DNA from: Maricaulis sp036231565 | Lineage (GTDB): Bacteria > Pseudomonadota > Alphaproteobacteria > Caulobacterales > Maricaulaceae | Direction of reading: 5' to 3' | Assembly (NCBI GenBank): GCA_036231565.1 | Contig: JAZAHA010000019.1 | Coordinates: 145,788-209,787, forward strand | DNA length: 64,000 nucleotides | Shown: positions 33,606 to 42,845 of the stretch, one piece after another | Layout of the letters: each line of letters starts with the position of its first letter | Position numbering within the stretch: the stretch's first letter is position 1 | The notes under the pieces: model-generated | The model's input: the letters and a program-made list of their open reading frames with translations, nothing else | The model's database searches: none | What the model was told of the DNA's origin: nothing | Program-made: the position numbers and the translations under genes

Positions 33606-34153
33606 AACCGTCCACACCCTGGATCGCCGCACTTCTGGTCTCGGTCCTCACCAATGGCGTGCTCGCCGGCTTCCTCTTGCACCGTACGACGGAAGGCCCG
33701 GACTGGCGGCAGGCGGAGGGCGAAGACCGAGGGCACGGCGAGCGCCGCCATCACCAGTCCCGTCGCGCCGGGTTCGATATGCGGGACATGCTGTTTGCCC
33801 TGCCCGACGATGCCCGCGAGGAGGCGCGTCGGCGTGCGCGTGACAATATCGACCAGATCCGGGCCCTGTTCGCCCAGAGCCGCCAGGCCAAGGAAGATTT
33901 CGAGGCCGCAGTGCGCGCGGAAACCTTCGATCGCGATGCCGCCGCCGAAGCGCTCGAGCGTCTGCGCACCTCACGCGAGGCGCTGGAGCTGGGGCTTCAG
34001 GATGTCATGCTCGATCTCATGTCCGAACTCGATGCAGAGACGCGCTCGGGCATGCTTGAGGCGACCCGGGAGCGGGACGGTCACGGCCATCGCCGCCGTG
34101 ATGGTGACCGGGGTGACCGCGGGACGCCGCCAGATGGTCCGCGTCCGGACTAG
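33602..34153 (+). CDS. CnrX-like periplasmic sensor (heavy-metal-resistance family)
   Basis: 183 aa, starting at a TTG that overlaps the upstream stop. One N-terminal membrane anchor (about residues 7-25) precedes a periplasmic helical-hairpin domain rich in Arg and Glu (RDMLFALPDDAREEARRRARDNI, then REALELGLQDVMLDLMSEL) as in CnrX/CpxP-like metal-sensor proteins. His clusters occur near residues 45-51 and at the C-terminus. With the sigma factor and anti-sigma candidate it forms a CnrYXH-like set; the signal is unknown. Confidence 0.72.
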   Translation: MKPSTPWIAALLVSVLTNGVLAGFLLHRTTEGPDWRQAEGEDRGHGERRHHQSRRAGFDMRDMLFALPDDAREEARRRARDNIDQIRALFAQSRQAKEDFEAAVRAETFDRDAAAEALERLRTSREALELGLQDVMLDLMSELDAETRSGMLEATRERDGHGHRRRDGDRGDRGTPPDGPRPD

Positions 34154-34179
34154 CCTGCCTGCTCCGGTATCGAGGACCG

Positions 34180-36876
34180 CTATTCGCCTGCAGCAAGCCG
34201 GGCCGTGGCTGCATTGTCGACAAACTCATCGTCGGCATCGAAACCGTCATCCATGGCTTCGGACAACAGCGCCTCGACGCGGTTGATATCGTCATTGTCG
34301 TCGATGTCGGAATAGGCGTCGGCCTCGATCTCGGCGAGTGCGTCGAGATCGACCGGCTCGTCCTGGCTGATGGGCATCACCACATTCACCGTCGTGCCTT
34401 CACCCAGCACCGAGTCGATGGTCAGCGTGCCGCCATGCAGCTCGATCAGCGACTTGGACAGCGCCAGGCCGAGGCCCGAGCCCTGGTGGCTCTTGGAGTG
34501 CTGGTTCTCGATCTGCTCGAACGGCCGGCCGAGACGGGGCAGATCTTCCTTGGCGATCCCGATACCCGTATCGGAAACCTGGAAGGCGACACCGACGCCG
34601 GACAGGAAGCCACGTACCGTGACGCGTCCGCCTTCCGGGGTGAATTTCACTGCGTTAGAGATCAGGTTGATCATCACCTGTTTGAAGGCGCGCGGATCGA
34701 GCTCCATTTCCGGCAGGTCCGAGACATCGGCGCGCAGCTGGAGGCGTTTCTCTTCGGCGCGGCCGCGGACGATGCGCACGCATTGCCCGATCAGCTCGCT
34801 CGCATCGGTCGGTTCCGGCTGGAGCTGCATCTTGCCGGCTTCGATCTTCGACATGTCGAGAATGTCGTTGATCAGTTCGAGCAGGTGCTGGCCGGACGTC
34901 AGGATGTCCTTCATGTAGCCGGTGTAACGCTCGTCACCCAGGGGGCCAAACATCTCCTTGAGCATGATCTCGGAGAAGCCGTTGATGGCGTTCAGCGGCG
35001 TGCGCAGCTCGTGACTCATATTGGCGAGGAATTCCGACTTGGAGCGATTGGCTTCCTCGGCGCGGATCTTCTCGGCTTCATACTTGCGGGCGAGATCGGC
35101 GATACGTGCCTGCGAGCGCTTCACGTCCTCGACGGTCTTGCGCAGCTGGGCCTGGTTCTCGGTCAGGGCCGCTTCATGGTGCTTGAGATCGGTGATGTCG
35201 GCGCCGACACTCACCATGCCGCCATCGGCCGTGGCGCGGTCGGAATAGTGCAGCCAGCGCCCGTCGGCGAGCTCGATCTCGTACGCGGCCTTGTTCTCGG
35301 TGCCACCGTGCACGGTCTTGATGGCCCGCGCGGCGGCCTGCTCGACCGCGGCATAGCTCATACCCGGCTTCAGCATGCCGTCGGAAAAGTCGAAAGCGTC
35401 GCGGAATTTGCGGTTCCACAGCACCAGGCGGTGGCGTGAGTCCCACAGAACGAAGCTCTCCGACATGGATTCCAGTGCCGCCCGAAGCCGGCTTTCGGCG
35501 GCGACGACACGAGCCTGGGCGCCCTTGCGCTCGGTGATGTCGATGGCCACGCCGACGATGCGCGCCTGGTCGCTGCCCACCGCGCCGGGGAGGATACGGC
35601 CGCGCATCTGCAGCCATACCGCGGCATGCGCGGCGAGTACTTCAAGGTCTACCTCGCCGCCGGCGGGAGCCCCGCGCATAGCGGCCCGCAAACGTTCACG
35701 GTCAGGCTTGGAGAAGAGACGCAGGAATTCGCTGCCGCTGCATTCCAGAGCGGTGTCCATGCCAAGAATACGCGCAAGGCTGTCGGTGACGAAGACGGTG
35801 TCGGCTTCCGGATTCCAGTCCCAGACACCGCAGCGGGCGCCTTCGATCGCGACGCGGAAGCGTTGCTCATTGTTTTCAAGCTGCTGGCGGGTCGAGCGCA
35901 GGCGTCCCATTTGTGTGAAGACCAGTGCGCTGAGGCCCATGGCCACGAAGATCGGTGCGATGAACATCAGGCCGTAGAAGGAGATGGTGCGGTACCAGGC
36001 ATTCTGGTTGATGCGCATGGCGCCGAGCGCATAGACGCGCAGCTCGGTGCCGGCGATCGGCGCAACGGCGAAGGTGACGCGCTCTTCGCCGAAGCGGGCC
36101 TCGGATGTTGCGCCACCGCCTTCACCGGCGAGCCGTTCGACAAAGGCATCGTCGAGGCCGAAACGGGAGGCGAGGGGGGTGCCGGGGCGCACGCTGCGCA
36201 TCTGCGGGCGGATCGCCAGCATGCCGCCATTGCTGTCGGCCAGAGCGACCACGCGTTCATCGCCCCAGTCGGGCAGGACGAGGTCGGTGGCCAGCCGGGC
36301 GACAAAAGCGCCGACCGTGCCATCGGAAAGCTGTACCGGCACGGCAAGGACGAGGTGTGCAGGCTCGCCGTCGACGATTTCCGCCGTCAGTCCCGACGGC
36401 GCGTCGAGCGCCTGGCCGGCCATTTCACGCAGGCCGTCGCCCGGATTGGCGGCTGCGATGGTGCGCCCGTCCGGCAGGAGAATGGCAACGTCCTGTACGA
36501 TGTCGGAGTCGCCGATCGCGCTCAGCCGGGCGCGTGCCGCCGGCACGATCTCGTCGATCGGCGTGTCGCGCAGGTCTGCGCTGGCAAAGGCGAGGGCATA
36601 GCGGGCTTCCGCGATGCGGGCGGTGACGCGTTCGGCCAGATAGCCCGCGGCATTGGCCTGAGAGCGTTCGGCCTCGGCGATCAGCGTTTCGCGTTCCTGC
36701 TGGATCTTGACCAGCAGGATGCCGCCATAGGCGAGGGTGAAGAGCAGCACAGCCATGACGATCCACAGCGCGCCGGTTCCGCGTTTCGACGCACGCACCT
36801 TTGCCGTCTCGCCCGGCGAAGGGGCGCGGGTCGCCTTGTCGATGGACGGGCGCGTATCGAACCGCATGTGATTCAT
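34180..36876 (-). CDS. PleC/DivJ-family sensor histidine kinase with PAS domains
   Basis: 898 aa. Two membrane helices (about residues 36-57 and 297-318) enclose a periplasmic domain of about 240 residues. Then come two PAS domains (RFRVAIEGARCGVWDWNPE and ALESMSESFVLWDSRHRLV), a coiled coil, and the HisKA domain SEFLANMSHELRTPLNAING. The following FSEIMLKEMFGPLGDERY and LELINDILDMSKIEAGK segments are those of the PleC/DivJ/PdhS group, which controls DivK and cell-cycle asymmetry in Caulobacter relatives. There is no receiver domain. Size is close to PleC (842 aa in Caulobacter, from memory); the exact orthology is not proven, so no symbol is given. Confidence 0.85.
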   Translation of the reverse strand: MNHMRFDTRPSIDKATRAPSPGETAKVRASKRGTGALWIVMAVLLFTLAYGGILLVKIQQERETLIAEAERSQANAAGYLAERVTARIAEARYALAFASADLRDTPIDEIVPAARARLSAIGDSDIVQDVAILLPDGRTIAAANPGDGLREMAGQALDAPSGLTAEIVDGEPAHLVLAVPVQLSDGTVGAFVARLATDLVLPDWGDERVVALADSNGGMLAIRPQMRSVRPGTPLASRFGLDDAFVERLAGEGGGATSEARFGEERVTFAVAPIAGTELRVYALGAMRINQNAWYRTISFYGLMFIAPIFVAMGLSALVFTQMGRLRSTRQQLENNEQRFRVAIEGARCGVWDWNPEADTVFVTDSLARILGMDTALECSGSEFLRLFSKPDRERLRAAMRGAPAGGEVDLEVLAAHAAVWLQMRGRILPGAVGSDQARIVGVAIDITERKGAQARVVAAESRLRAALESMSESFVLWDSRHRLVLWNRKFRDAFDFSDGMLKPGMSYAAVEQAAARAIKTVHGGTENKAAYEIELADGRWLHYSDRATADGGMVSVGADITDLKHHEAALTENQAQLRKTVEDVKRSQARIADLARKYEAEKIRAEEANRSKSEFLANMSHELRTPLNAINGFSEIMLKEMFGPLGDERYTGYMKDILTSGQHLLELINDILDMSKIEAGKMQLQPEPTDASELIGQCVRIVRGRAEEKRLQLRADVSDLPEMELDPRAFKQVMINLISNAVKFTPEGGRVTVRGFLSGVGVAFQVSDTGIGIAKEDLPRLGRPFEQIENQHSKSHQGSGLGLALSKSLIELHGGTLTIDSVLGEGTTVNVVMPISQDEPVDLDALAEIEADAYSDIDDNDDINRVEALLSEAMDDGFDADDEFVDNAATARLAAGE

Positions 36877-36926
36877 GGTCTCAAACTAGGGTGTGTCGGC
36901 CTGTACTGTCGACACCGGGCTTGGCG

Positions 36927-37487
36927 TTACGAGCCGGTTTGCGCCGGCTTCGTTCCTTCTGTTTCCCCACCCTCGTTCCTGGCGGCCGCTTTCTGGCGGC
37001 TCTTGCGTCGTTCCGGCCCCTTGTACGCGGACTTGTCCGGATCGTTCCGGCGTCGGTCGGGGCCGAAATAATGGCGGTTGCGGATGAAGGGGCGAGGCTC
37101 GTTGATCACCGCCGCGATCTTGGAGAACATCTCCTTCGCGGTAATCGGCTTGCAGCAGAACTCCGTCACCCCGGCATCGCGGGCCGCCATGACTTTGGAG
37201 CGCTCGGAATAGGCGCTCAGCATGATGATGGGCACGAGCGGATTGGGGCTATCGTCGGCCGTGCGCACCAGGCGTACGAAGTCGAGTCCGTCCAGAATGT
37301 CCATCTGATAGTCGGTGATGATGATGTCGATCGAGTCCGAACGCACCATGTCGAAGGCTTCCGCCGGGTCGCGTGACTCGTAGATCTGCTTGATCCCGAA
37401 ACCGTGCAGAATCGTCCGCAGGATCGTCAGCATGTAGGTATTGTCGTCGACGATAAGCGTCCTGACGCGGCTGAAATCTGCGGCCAT
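36927..37487 (-). CDS. Single-domain response regulator with basic tail
   Basis: 186 aa. The CheY-like receiver has VDDNTYM, phospho-acceptor Asp59 (IITDYQMDILDG), the Ser-Ala pair after LIVP and Lys113 (CCKPIT). After about residue 130 comes a short basic tail with the pattern GPDRRR...KGPERR, recurrent in alphaproteobacterial single-domain regulators, then a disordered end. No output domain is present. Encoded just downstream of the EAL gene and upstream of the kinase on the minus strand, it may be a phospho-partner of that kinase (inference). Confidence 0.87.
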   Translation of the reverse strand: MAADFSRVRTLIVDDNTYMLTILRTILHGFGIKQIYESRDPAEAFDMVRSDSIDIIITDYQMDILDGLDFVRLVRTADDSPNPLVPIIMLSAYSERSKVMAARDAGVTEFCCKPITAKEMFSKIAAVINEPRPFIRNRHYFGPDRRRNDPDKSAYKGPERRKSRQKAAARNEGGETEGTKPAQTGS

Positions 37488-37509
37488 GGCGGCGGTCTCG
37501 TGGTTTGGT

Positions 37510-39087
37510 TCAAGCAGCCCGCGTTTTAGTGATTCGCGGATCCTTGAGTTCTTTTAGCGCGACAGGCTTACCGAAAAAGAAACCCTGTCCGTACCGAACG
37601 CCAAGCTTGCGCATCAGTTTCGCCGACGCTTCGCTTTCGATCATCTCCGCCACGGTTTGCGTGCCCAGAGCGGTGCACAGATCGATCATGCCGCGCAGCA
37701 GCGTGGTGTCGCGTTCCGAGCGCGAGGCGTTGCGAATATACGAGCCGTCGATCTTCACCACATCTGCCGGGAAGTCGCGCAGATAGTGGAAGCCTGCGGC
37801 GCCGGCGCCGAAGTCGTCGAGACAGACCGCATGCCCGCGCTCGCGGATCTTGGCGATGACATTGTTGGCGGCTTTGATGTTTTTTACCGAGGCCGTCTCG
37901 GTCAGCTCGAACATGAGCCGGCTCCGGTCGATCTTCAGGTCGGCGAGAAGCGCCAGGAATTTCTTCGCCCAGGACATGTTGGTCAGGGACTTCCCGGACA
38001 GGTTTACTGCCAGGGCAGGGCGGTCGAAATCGTCGCGCAGGAACTGTGCTGCAATCTCGGTCATCGCATAGTCGATTTCATGGATCAGACCGGTGCTTTC
38101 GGCAAAGCCCACACTCTCCTCGATCGGCCGTCCGCCGGGCAGACGCAGCAGCAGCTCGTAGTGGTGCACCTTGCCGGTTTCCAGGTCGACGATGGGCTGG
38201 GCGTGCGGCTCGATCACGCGGCCGGCAATCGTCGTTCGCAGTTCGGTCATGCGTTTGCGGGTTTCGTGCATCAAGCGATCCGCGGTCTCCTGCAGGGAGA
38301 TCACGTCGAGGGCCTGACCGCTGTCGGCTGCTTCATTGATCGCATGGAGGAAGGCCTGAACGGCGATCTCAGGCTCCAGTTCCGGCGCATCGCAGACCGA
38401 CTCGATCCGGATGTCCGCATCGCCGAGATCGAAACTCTTCAGTGTCGCTGCGATCTCGTCACGCAATGCCGCCAGATCGACGGATCTGGCGTGGATCAGG
38501 GCGATGCGCGTGGCGTCGATCTGGCGGGCGACGCCGTCATTGCCGATCGCCAGGGCGCACGAGGCAGCCACGGATGCGCGCAGTTGCTCAGCGTTGGCCG
38601 GTCCGATCAGGCGTTCGATATCATCGCCGGCCTCGATGCGCAGGACCGACATGGCCATATCGGTACCGGTGTCGCGAGCGGCGGTGATCGCGCTTTCAGC
38701 GCAGCGTTCGAACGCCTGGGGGTCGACATCGTCCGGCGCATGCATGGCGTTGAAGGAAATCGACCAGCGGATGCGCTCGTCATCGCCCAGCGACCAACCG
38801 CAAAGCTGGGCTTCGCGGCCATCAATCGTGATACGGACGGGACCGAGCCGGTGGCCAGGCTTCAGCCGGCGTACCAGCGCCTTCAGAATCGGGCGCGAGG
38901 TGCGGTCTAGACGGGTTTCGAGCAGATCCCCCACACCATCGTTGTCGGCACCCGAAGCCCCCTTGCCGAGGGCTGCAACTGCACCGGCCGTGTACGTGAT
39001 ACGGCAGGATGGGTCGGTTTCGACAAGGATATCGGCCGAAGCAAAAGCGAAGGACAAAAAGCGATTGCGTTGTTCGACAAGCGACAT
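37510..39087 (-). CDS. EAL-domain cyclic-di-GMP phosphodiesterase with degenerate N-terminal domains
   Basis: 525 aa. The N-terminal part looks like a PAS domain (ADILVETDPSCRITYTAGAVAALG) followed by a region in the position of a GGDEF domain but without a GGDEF motif. The C-terminal EAL domain keeps the catalytic set: Glu in YELLLRL (ELL variant), Asn in AVNLSGK, Glu in FELTETA, the Asp pair in LDDFGAG, Lys in VKIDGSYI, Glu in AEMIES and Gln in GQGFFFGKP, so phosphodiesterase activity is expected. First gene of a minus-strand set with the receiver and PleC-like kinase. Confidence 0.87.
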   Translation of the reverse strand: MSLVEQRNRFLSFAFASADILVETDPSCRITYTAGAVAALGKGASGADNDGVGDLLETRLDRTSRPILKALVRRLKPGHRLGPVRITIDGREAQLCGWSLGDDERIRWSISFNAMHAPDDVDPQAFERCAESAITAARDTGTDMAMSVLRIEAGDDIERLIGPANAEQLRASVAASCALAIGNDGVARQIDATRIALIHARSVDLAALRDEIAATLKSFDLGDADIRIESVCDAPELEPEIAVQAFLHAINEAADSGQALDVISLQETADRLMHETRKRMTELRTTIAGRVIEPHAQPIVDLETGKVHHYELLLRLPGGRPIEESVGFAESTGLIHEIDYAMTEIAAQFLRDDFDRPALAVNLSGKSLTNMSWAKKFLALLADLKIDRSRLMFELTETASVKNIKAANNVIAKIRERGHAVCLDDFGAGAAGFHYLRDFPADVVKIDGSYIRNASRSERDTTLLRGMIDLCTALGTQTVAEMIESEASAKLMRKLGVRYGQGFFFGKPVALKELKDPRITKTRAA

Positions 39088-39139
39088 GAAAGCGGCCCGA
39101 CCCCGTTCAAGACAGAACGCTCAAATTCTCAGCTAAACG

Positions 39140-39154
39140 TTAGAAGGCGATTAA
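39140..39154. promoter_or_regulatory. CtrA-like box upstream of the EAL gene
   Basis: TTAG, 7 bases, TTAA: one mismatch from the CtrA half-site pair TTAA-N7-TTAA, in an AT-rich patch about 55-65 bp upstream of the EAL gene start. CtrA binding would fit the cell-cycle theme of the neighbouring kinase. A single site with a mismatch can occur by chance. Confidence 0.35.
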
Positions 39155-39168
39155 ATTTTATCAGTCGC

Positions 39169-39720
39169 CTAGGCGGCTTGCCGTGATTTGGCATTAACCT
39201 TGCCGGAGGGTTTCGTATTGATCTCACGAAGCGTTTTGCTTGCCTCGTGACTCAATTTGGCTAATGCCGGGGGCAGTTCGCCGTCTTCACTCGCCAGCCG
39301 TGCCAGCTGTTCGGCAATCGCCATGAGGTGGGGTGCATTGGCAATCAGCCGCGCCTGCCCTTCGATACGCGCCGGATCGCGGTCATATTCCGCAGCCGGT
39401 ACGCGCCAGCCGCCCCAGTCCATGCTTTCGGTGACAACGACGGGAAAAGTGCCAGGATACGGATGGTGCCCGCATTCCTCGACAGATTGCCACTTGTTGC
39501 GGGCACGCAAGACACGCCAGCTTGCCGTATCGATCTCGTCGGCCTGTTCGGCAGCCAGTTCATCCGCCACGAAATCCCGGCCGAGCCCGCAGTCGTAATA
39601 GACCCGCACAGGCTCCTCGACATCCTTTACCCATTGCGGCTTGACCTGCTCGACGAGCGCCCAGGTTCCCACCGGGCGAACGAATACGCGCTGATGCTTG
39701 TGATAGACTGCCTTGGCCAT
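39169..39720 (-). CDS. Conserved-looking protein of unknown function
   Basis: 183 aa, soluble. The start at 39720 is preceded by a strong GGGAGG box 8 bases upstream. The protein begins AKAVYHKHQRVFVRPVGTWALVEQV, has aromatic-rich strands (RVYYDCGLGRDFVADEL, WRVLRARNKWQS) and ends in a helical Lys-rich tail. I do not recognise the family. Divergent from dusA. Confidence 0.72.
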   Translation of the reverse strand: MAKAVYHKHQRVFVRPVGTWALVEQVKPQWVKDVEEPVRVYYDCGLGRDFVADELAAEQADEIDTASWRVLRARNKWQSVEECGHHPYPGTFPVVVTESMDWGGWRVPAAEYDRDPARIEGQARLIANAPHLMAIAEQLARLASEDGELPPALAKLSHEASKTLREINTKPSGKVNAKSRQAA

Positions 39721-39883
39721 GAAACGCCTCCCTCGCACTCCAAGCAGACCATGCCGCGATTGAGATCGCGTGAAGCGAACAGGTTGCATTTGAATGGTTT
39801 GTGGCGACCGGGCGTGCGAACGAGAAATGGATTGTGCGTTGCGGCGACTTGGTTCCACGGCCCGTACGCGCTACATGGCGCGC

Positions 39884-40879
39884 ATGACCGCAGCCTGTAC
39901 GCCTGACCGCCGCCTTTCCGTGGCCCCGATGATGGACTGGACCGACCGGCATTGCCGGGCGTTTCACCGCGTCCTGACGACGGGCGCGCTGCTCTATACC
40001 GAGATGGCCGTCGACAAGGCGGTGATCCATGGTGATCGCGAGAAGCTGATCGGTTTCGACCCTGCCGAACATCCTGTGGCCATCCAGCTGGGCGGTTCCG
40101 ATCCGGCCGACCTCGCCAAGGCCAGCCGGATTGCCGAGGGTTTCGGCTATATCGAGATCAATCTCAATGTGGGTTGCCCGTCCGACCGCGTGCAGTCGGG
40201 GCGGTTCGGGGCCTGCCTGATGCAGGAACCGGCACTCGTCGCGGATTGCGTGAAGGCGATGCAGGATGCGGTGTCGGTACCGGTCACGGTGAAGTGCCGG
40301 ATCGGCGTCGACGAACAGGACCCCCAAGTGGCCCTGTTCGATTTCGTCGAGACGGTTGCGGCGGCCGGGGTGGCGAGTTTCACCGTGCACGCCCGCAAGG
40401 CCTGGCTGAAAGGTCTGAGCCCGAAGGAAAACCGCACGGTGCCGCCGCTCGATTATGATCTGGTGCGCCGTCTCAAGGCACAGCGTCCGGAACTCGAGAT
40501 CATTCTCAATGGCGGTCTGGAAACGCTTGAACAGGGGCTCGCGGAAACGGCATCGCTGGACGGGATGATGCTCGGCCGCGCCGCCTATCACACGCCCTGG
40601 ATCCTGGCCGAGGCCGACAGCCGGCTGTTCGGCAAGGCCGATCCGGTTGCCAGCCGTGTCGAGGCGGTCGACGCCTACCGGCCCTATCTGGAAAGCCAGC
40701 TGGGCAAGGGCACGCGTCTGCACGACATGACGCGCCATATGCTGGGTCTTTTCACGGGCCAGCCCGGCGCGCGGCTGTGGCGGCGTATCCTGTCGGAAAA
40801 GGCACCCAAGCGCGGTGCCGGGCTTGAAGTGATCGACGAGGCACTGACGGCGGTCGTGCCGCATGACGAGGCGGCATAG
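39884..40879 (+). CDS. dusA: tRNA-dihydrouridine synthase A
   Basis: 331 aa FMN enzyme reducing uridine in the tRNA D-loop. Family features: LSVAPMMDWTDRHCRAF at the N-terminus, ALLYTEM, HPVAIQLGGSDP, INLNVGCPSDRVQSGRFGACLM with the catalytic Cys in GCPSDRV, and FTVHARKAWLKGLSPKENR, the last characteristic of DusA. The ATG at 39884 begins close to the conserved N-terminus; 39875 is an alternative. Confidence 0.93.
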   Translation: MTAACTPDRRLSVAPMMDWTDRHCRAFHRVLTTGALLYTEMAVDKAVIHGDREKLIGFDPAEHPVAIQLGGSDPADLAKASRIAEGFGYIEINLNVGCPSDRVQSGRFGACLMQEPALVADCVKAMQDAVSVPVTVKCRIGVDEQDPQVALFDFVETVAAAGVASFTVHARKAWLKGLSPKENRTVPPLDYDLVRRLKAQRPELEIILNGGLETLEQGLAETASLDGMMLGRAAYHTPWILAEADSRLFGKADPVASRVEAVDAYRPYLESQLGKGTRLHDMTRHMLGLFTGQPGARLWRRILSEKAPKRGAGLEVIDEALTAVVPHDEAA

Positions 40880-40881
40880 CG

Positions 40882-41697
40882 ATGCAGGATATCTGGGTTC
40901 TGGTCCTGGCGATGGCCGCCACGGGCGCGTTTGCCGGTCTGATCGCGGGCATGTTCGGCATTGGCGGCGGCATCGTCATGGTGCCGGCGCTTTATTTCGC
41001 CTTCAACTCGCTGGGCTATGAGGACCCGCGGGTGATGCATGTCGCGGTCGGGACCTCGCTGGCGGTGATCGTCGCGACCTCGCTGCGCAGTGTTTCGGCG
41101 CATGCCAAGCGGGGTGCGGTGGACTTCAAGGTTCTGCGCGAATGGGCGCCATGGATCATTGCTGGCACGCTGATCGGGACGGTCATCGCGCACTATCTTT
41201 CCGGCCGCATGCTGACCGGCATTTTCGGCGGCATGGCGATGCTGCTTTCCCTGCAATTCTTCTTCGGCCGGCCCGACTGGACTCTGCGCGAGGACATGCC
41301 CGGCGGGATCGCCCGCATTGGTCTGGGCGGCACGATCGGGGCGTTCTCGGCGCTGATGGGCATTGGCGGCGGCGTCATGGGCGTCACCCTGATGACCTTG
41401 TGCGGCAAGCCGATCCGTCAGGCCGTGGCCACGGCTGCCGGTTTCGGCGTCGCGATCGGGGCGCCCGGTGCGATCGGCTTCATCGTCAATGGCTGGGGGC
41501 ATGAAGTCGTGCCCTGGTCGCTGGGCTATGTGAACGGGCCCGGCTTCGCGCTTCTGGCCAGTTGCGCCTTCTTCGTCGCGCCGCTGGGGGCCAAGCTGGC
41601 GCATGATCTGCCGGAGCGGACGCTCAAACGTCTCTTCGCCATCGGACTGGTCGTGGTCGGCTTCATGCTGGTCCGTGAAGCGGTGATCGGCGGCTGA
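40882..41697 (+). CDS. TauE/SafE-family membrane transporter
   Basis: 271 aa, eight or so hydrophobic segments. Two related halves each carry the family's glycine-rich motif: AGLIAGMFGIGGGIVMVPAL in the first and FSALMGIGGGVMGVTLM in the second. The family moves sulfite or other sulfonate-derived anions outward, but many members are uncharacterised. Two bases separate it from dusA. Its stop codon is the first base triplet of a family D repeat. Confidence 0.88.
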   Translation: MQDIWVLVLAMAATGAFAGLIAGMFGIGGGIVMVPALYFAFNSLGYEDPRVMHVAVGTSLAVIVATSLRSVSAHAKRGAVDFKVLREWAPWIIAGTLIGTVIAHYLSGRMLTGIFGGMAMLLSLQFFFGRPDWTLREDMPGGIARIGLGGTIGAFSALMGIGGGVMGVTLMTLCGKPIRQAVATAAGFGVAIGAPGAIGFIVNGWGHEVVPWSLGYVNGPGFALLASCAFFVAPLGAKLAHDLPERTLKRLFAIGLVVVGFMLVREAVIGG

Positions 41698-41792
41698 AGC
41701 GTGATCAGGTGAAGTGGAAGCAGGTTCGCCGGTTCGATCACGCGGCCGCTCAAGTAGAGCGCGATCAGGTGAAGTGGAAACCGGTTCTGACT
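41695..41792 (+). repeat. GATCAGGTGAAGTGG repeat, family D, tandem copy
   Basis: Contains TGAAGCGTGATCAGGTGAAG at 41695 and a second, shorter unit GCGATCAGGTGAAGTGGAAA at 41761. The first unit includes the TGA stop of the transporter gene, and the right end meets the stop of the convergent protease gene. A third unit lies at 44121-44180. Confidence 0.8.
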
Positions 41793-42513
41793 AGGGCTGC
41801 AAGATCAGCTGGTTTTCGCGGATTTCCAGCGAGCTGAAACGTTCCAGCACTGACATGCCGAGCAGCGAAATCTCCCCGCCGGGCATGACGACGGCCGGTA
41901 TCTCTTCGAAGTGGTGTCCCCGCAGGTCGAGCGAGCGGATCGTCACTGGCGCGGCCATGGCTTCGCCGGATGCCATCGATACCGGTATCGAGAAATCCAG
42001 CCGGTGGGTGCGGATGCCGATACGTCCCGCATCGCTCAGCGTCAGGGCGATGCCGCTGGCGCCGGTATCGACCAGAAAGGGCACCCGGGCGCCATTGATC
42101 TCCGCCTCGATATAGTAATGCCCGTCCTGCTGGCGGTTGAGCACGATGGGGCCGTCATTCCGTGGTGCACCAGCGGCATCTTCCTGCCCGGTCTGGGACC
42201 TCACGGCGGCCGGCGGGGCGAGCCAGGTGCGCTGATAGTCCAGGTCTTCGAAATCATGGTCGAAGACGGGGATGACACCGATCATGGCCGCGATGCTCAG
42301 CCAGGTGACGAGGTTGCGGTGACGGGTGCCCGCGGGCGCGAAGCCGGCACCGAACAGGGCAATCAGCAGCACGAGCATGATCGCCGTTGCCACAAGCAGG
42401 CGCAGGGACGGATCGAGGCCGTCCCAGAACGGCCACAGCACCAGTCTCAGGGCGAGCAGGGCGAGGCCGGCCAGCAGTGCGGGGCGGGCAAAACGGGTCA
42501 CCAGATGCTGCAT
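41791..42513 (-). CDS. Membrane-anchored retropepsin-like aspartic protease
   Basis: 240 aa. About three hydrophobic segments occupy the first 95 residues. They are followed by a retropepsin-type domain with the single aspartyl motif VPFLVDTGASGIALT and the flap-region GEISLLGMSVLERF near the end. Such TIGR02281-like proteins act as dimers in the alphaproteobacterial envelope; the substrate is unknown. Confidence 0.85.
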   Translation of the reverse strand: MQHLVTRFARPALLAGLALLALRLVLWPFWDGLDPSLRLLVATAIMLVLLIALFGAGFAPAGTRHRNLVTWLSIAAMIGVIPVFDHDFEDLDYQRTWLAPPAAVRSQTGQEDAAGAPRNDGPIVLNRQQDGHYYIEAEINGARVPFLVDTGASGIALTLSDAGRIGIRTHRLDFSIPVSMASGEAMAAPVTIRSLDLRGHHFEEIPAVVMPGGEISLLGMSVLERFSSLEIRENQLILQP

Positions 42514-42553
42514 GCTCAGCGGCCCCCTGCCGCGAATGAGGCGGCCGGACGCA

Positions 42554-42760
42554 TCACGCTTCCCGCGCCCGCCGATAGGCCGTTTCCCGCTCCGGCAGGG
42601 CCTGCATGATCGCGTCGCGCTCCGCGTCCGAATAGCGGGTCCAGCGTCCCAGCTCCTCCATGGTGCGGAAACAGCCCAGGCAGACGCCGGCCTTGGGGTC
42701 GACGAAACAGACTTTCACACAGGGTGTCTTGATCGGGATGCGCTCCATGCGGCGCAGCAT
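42554..42760 (-). CDS. DUF1289 cysteine-rich small protein
   Basis: 68 aa with the DUF1289 pattern: TPCVKVCFVDPKAGVCLGCFRTMEELGRW, four cysteines (two CxxxC-like pairs) that probably hold a metal or Fe-S centre. A second ATG at 42748 is a possible start. The C-terminal tail is helical. Function of the family is not known. Confidence 0.87.
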   Translation of the reverse strand: MLRRMERIPIKTPCVKVCFVDPKAGVCLGCFRTMEELGRWTRYSDAERDAIMQALPERETAYRRAREA

Positions 42761-42845
42761 TCCGTGTGGTCTTCATTGTGGCAAGTGCTTGCGGCGGCGG
42801 GGCCTGCCGGAATATTGTCCCGCCTTTATCTGCCTGGGGACATTC

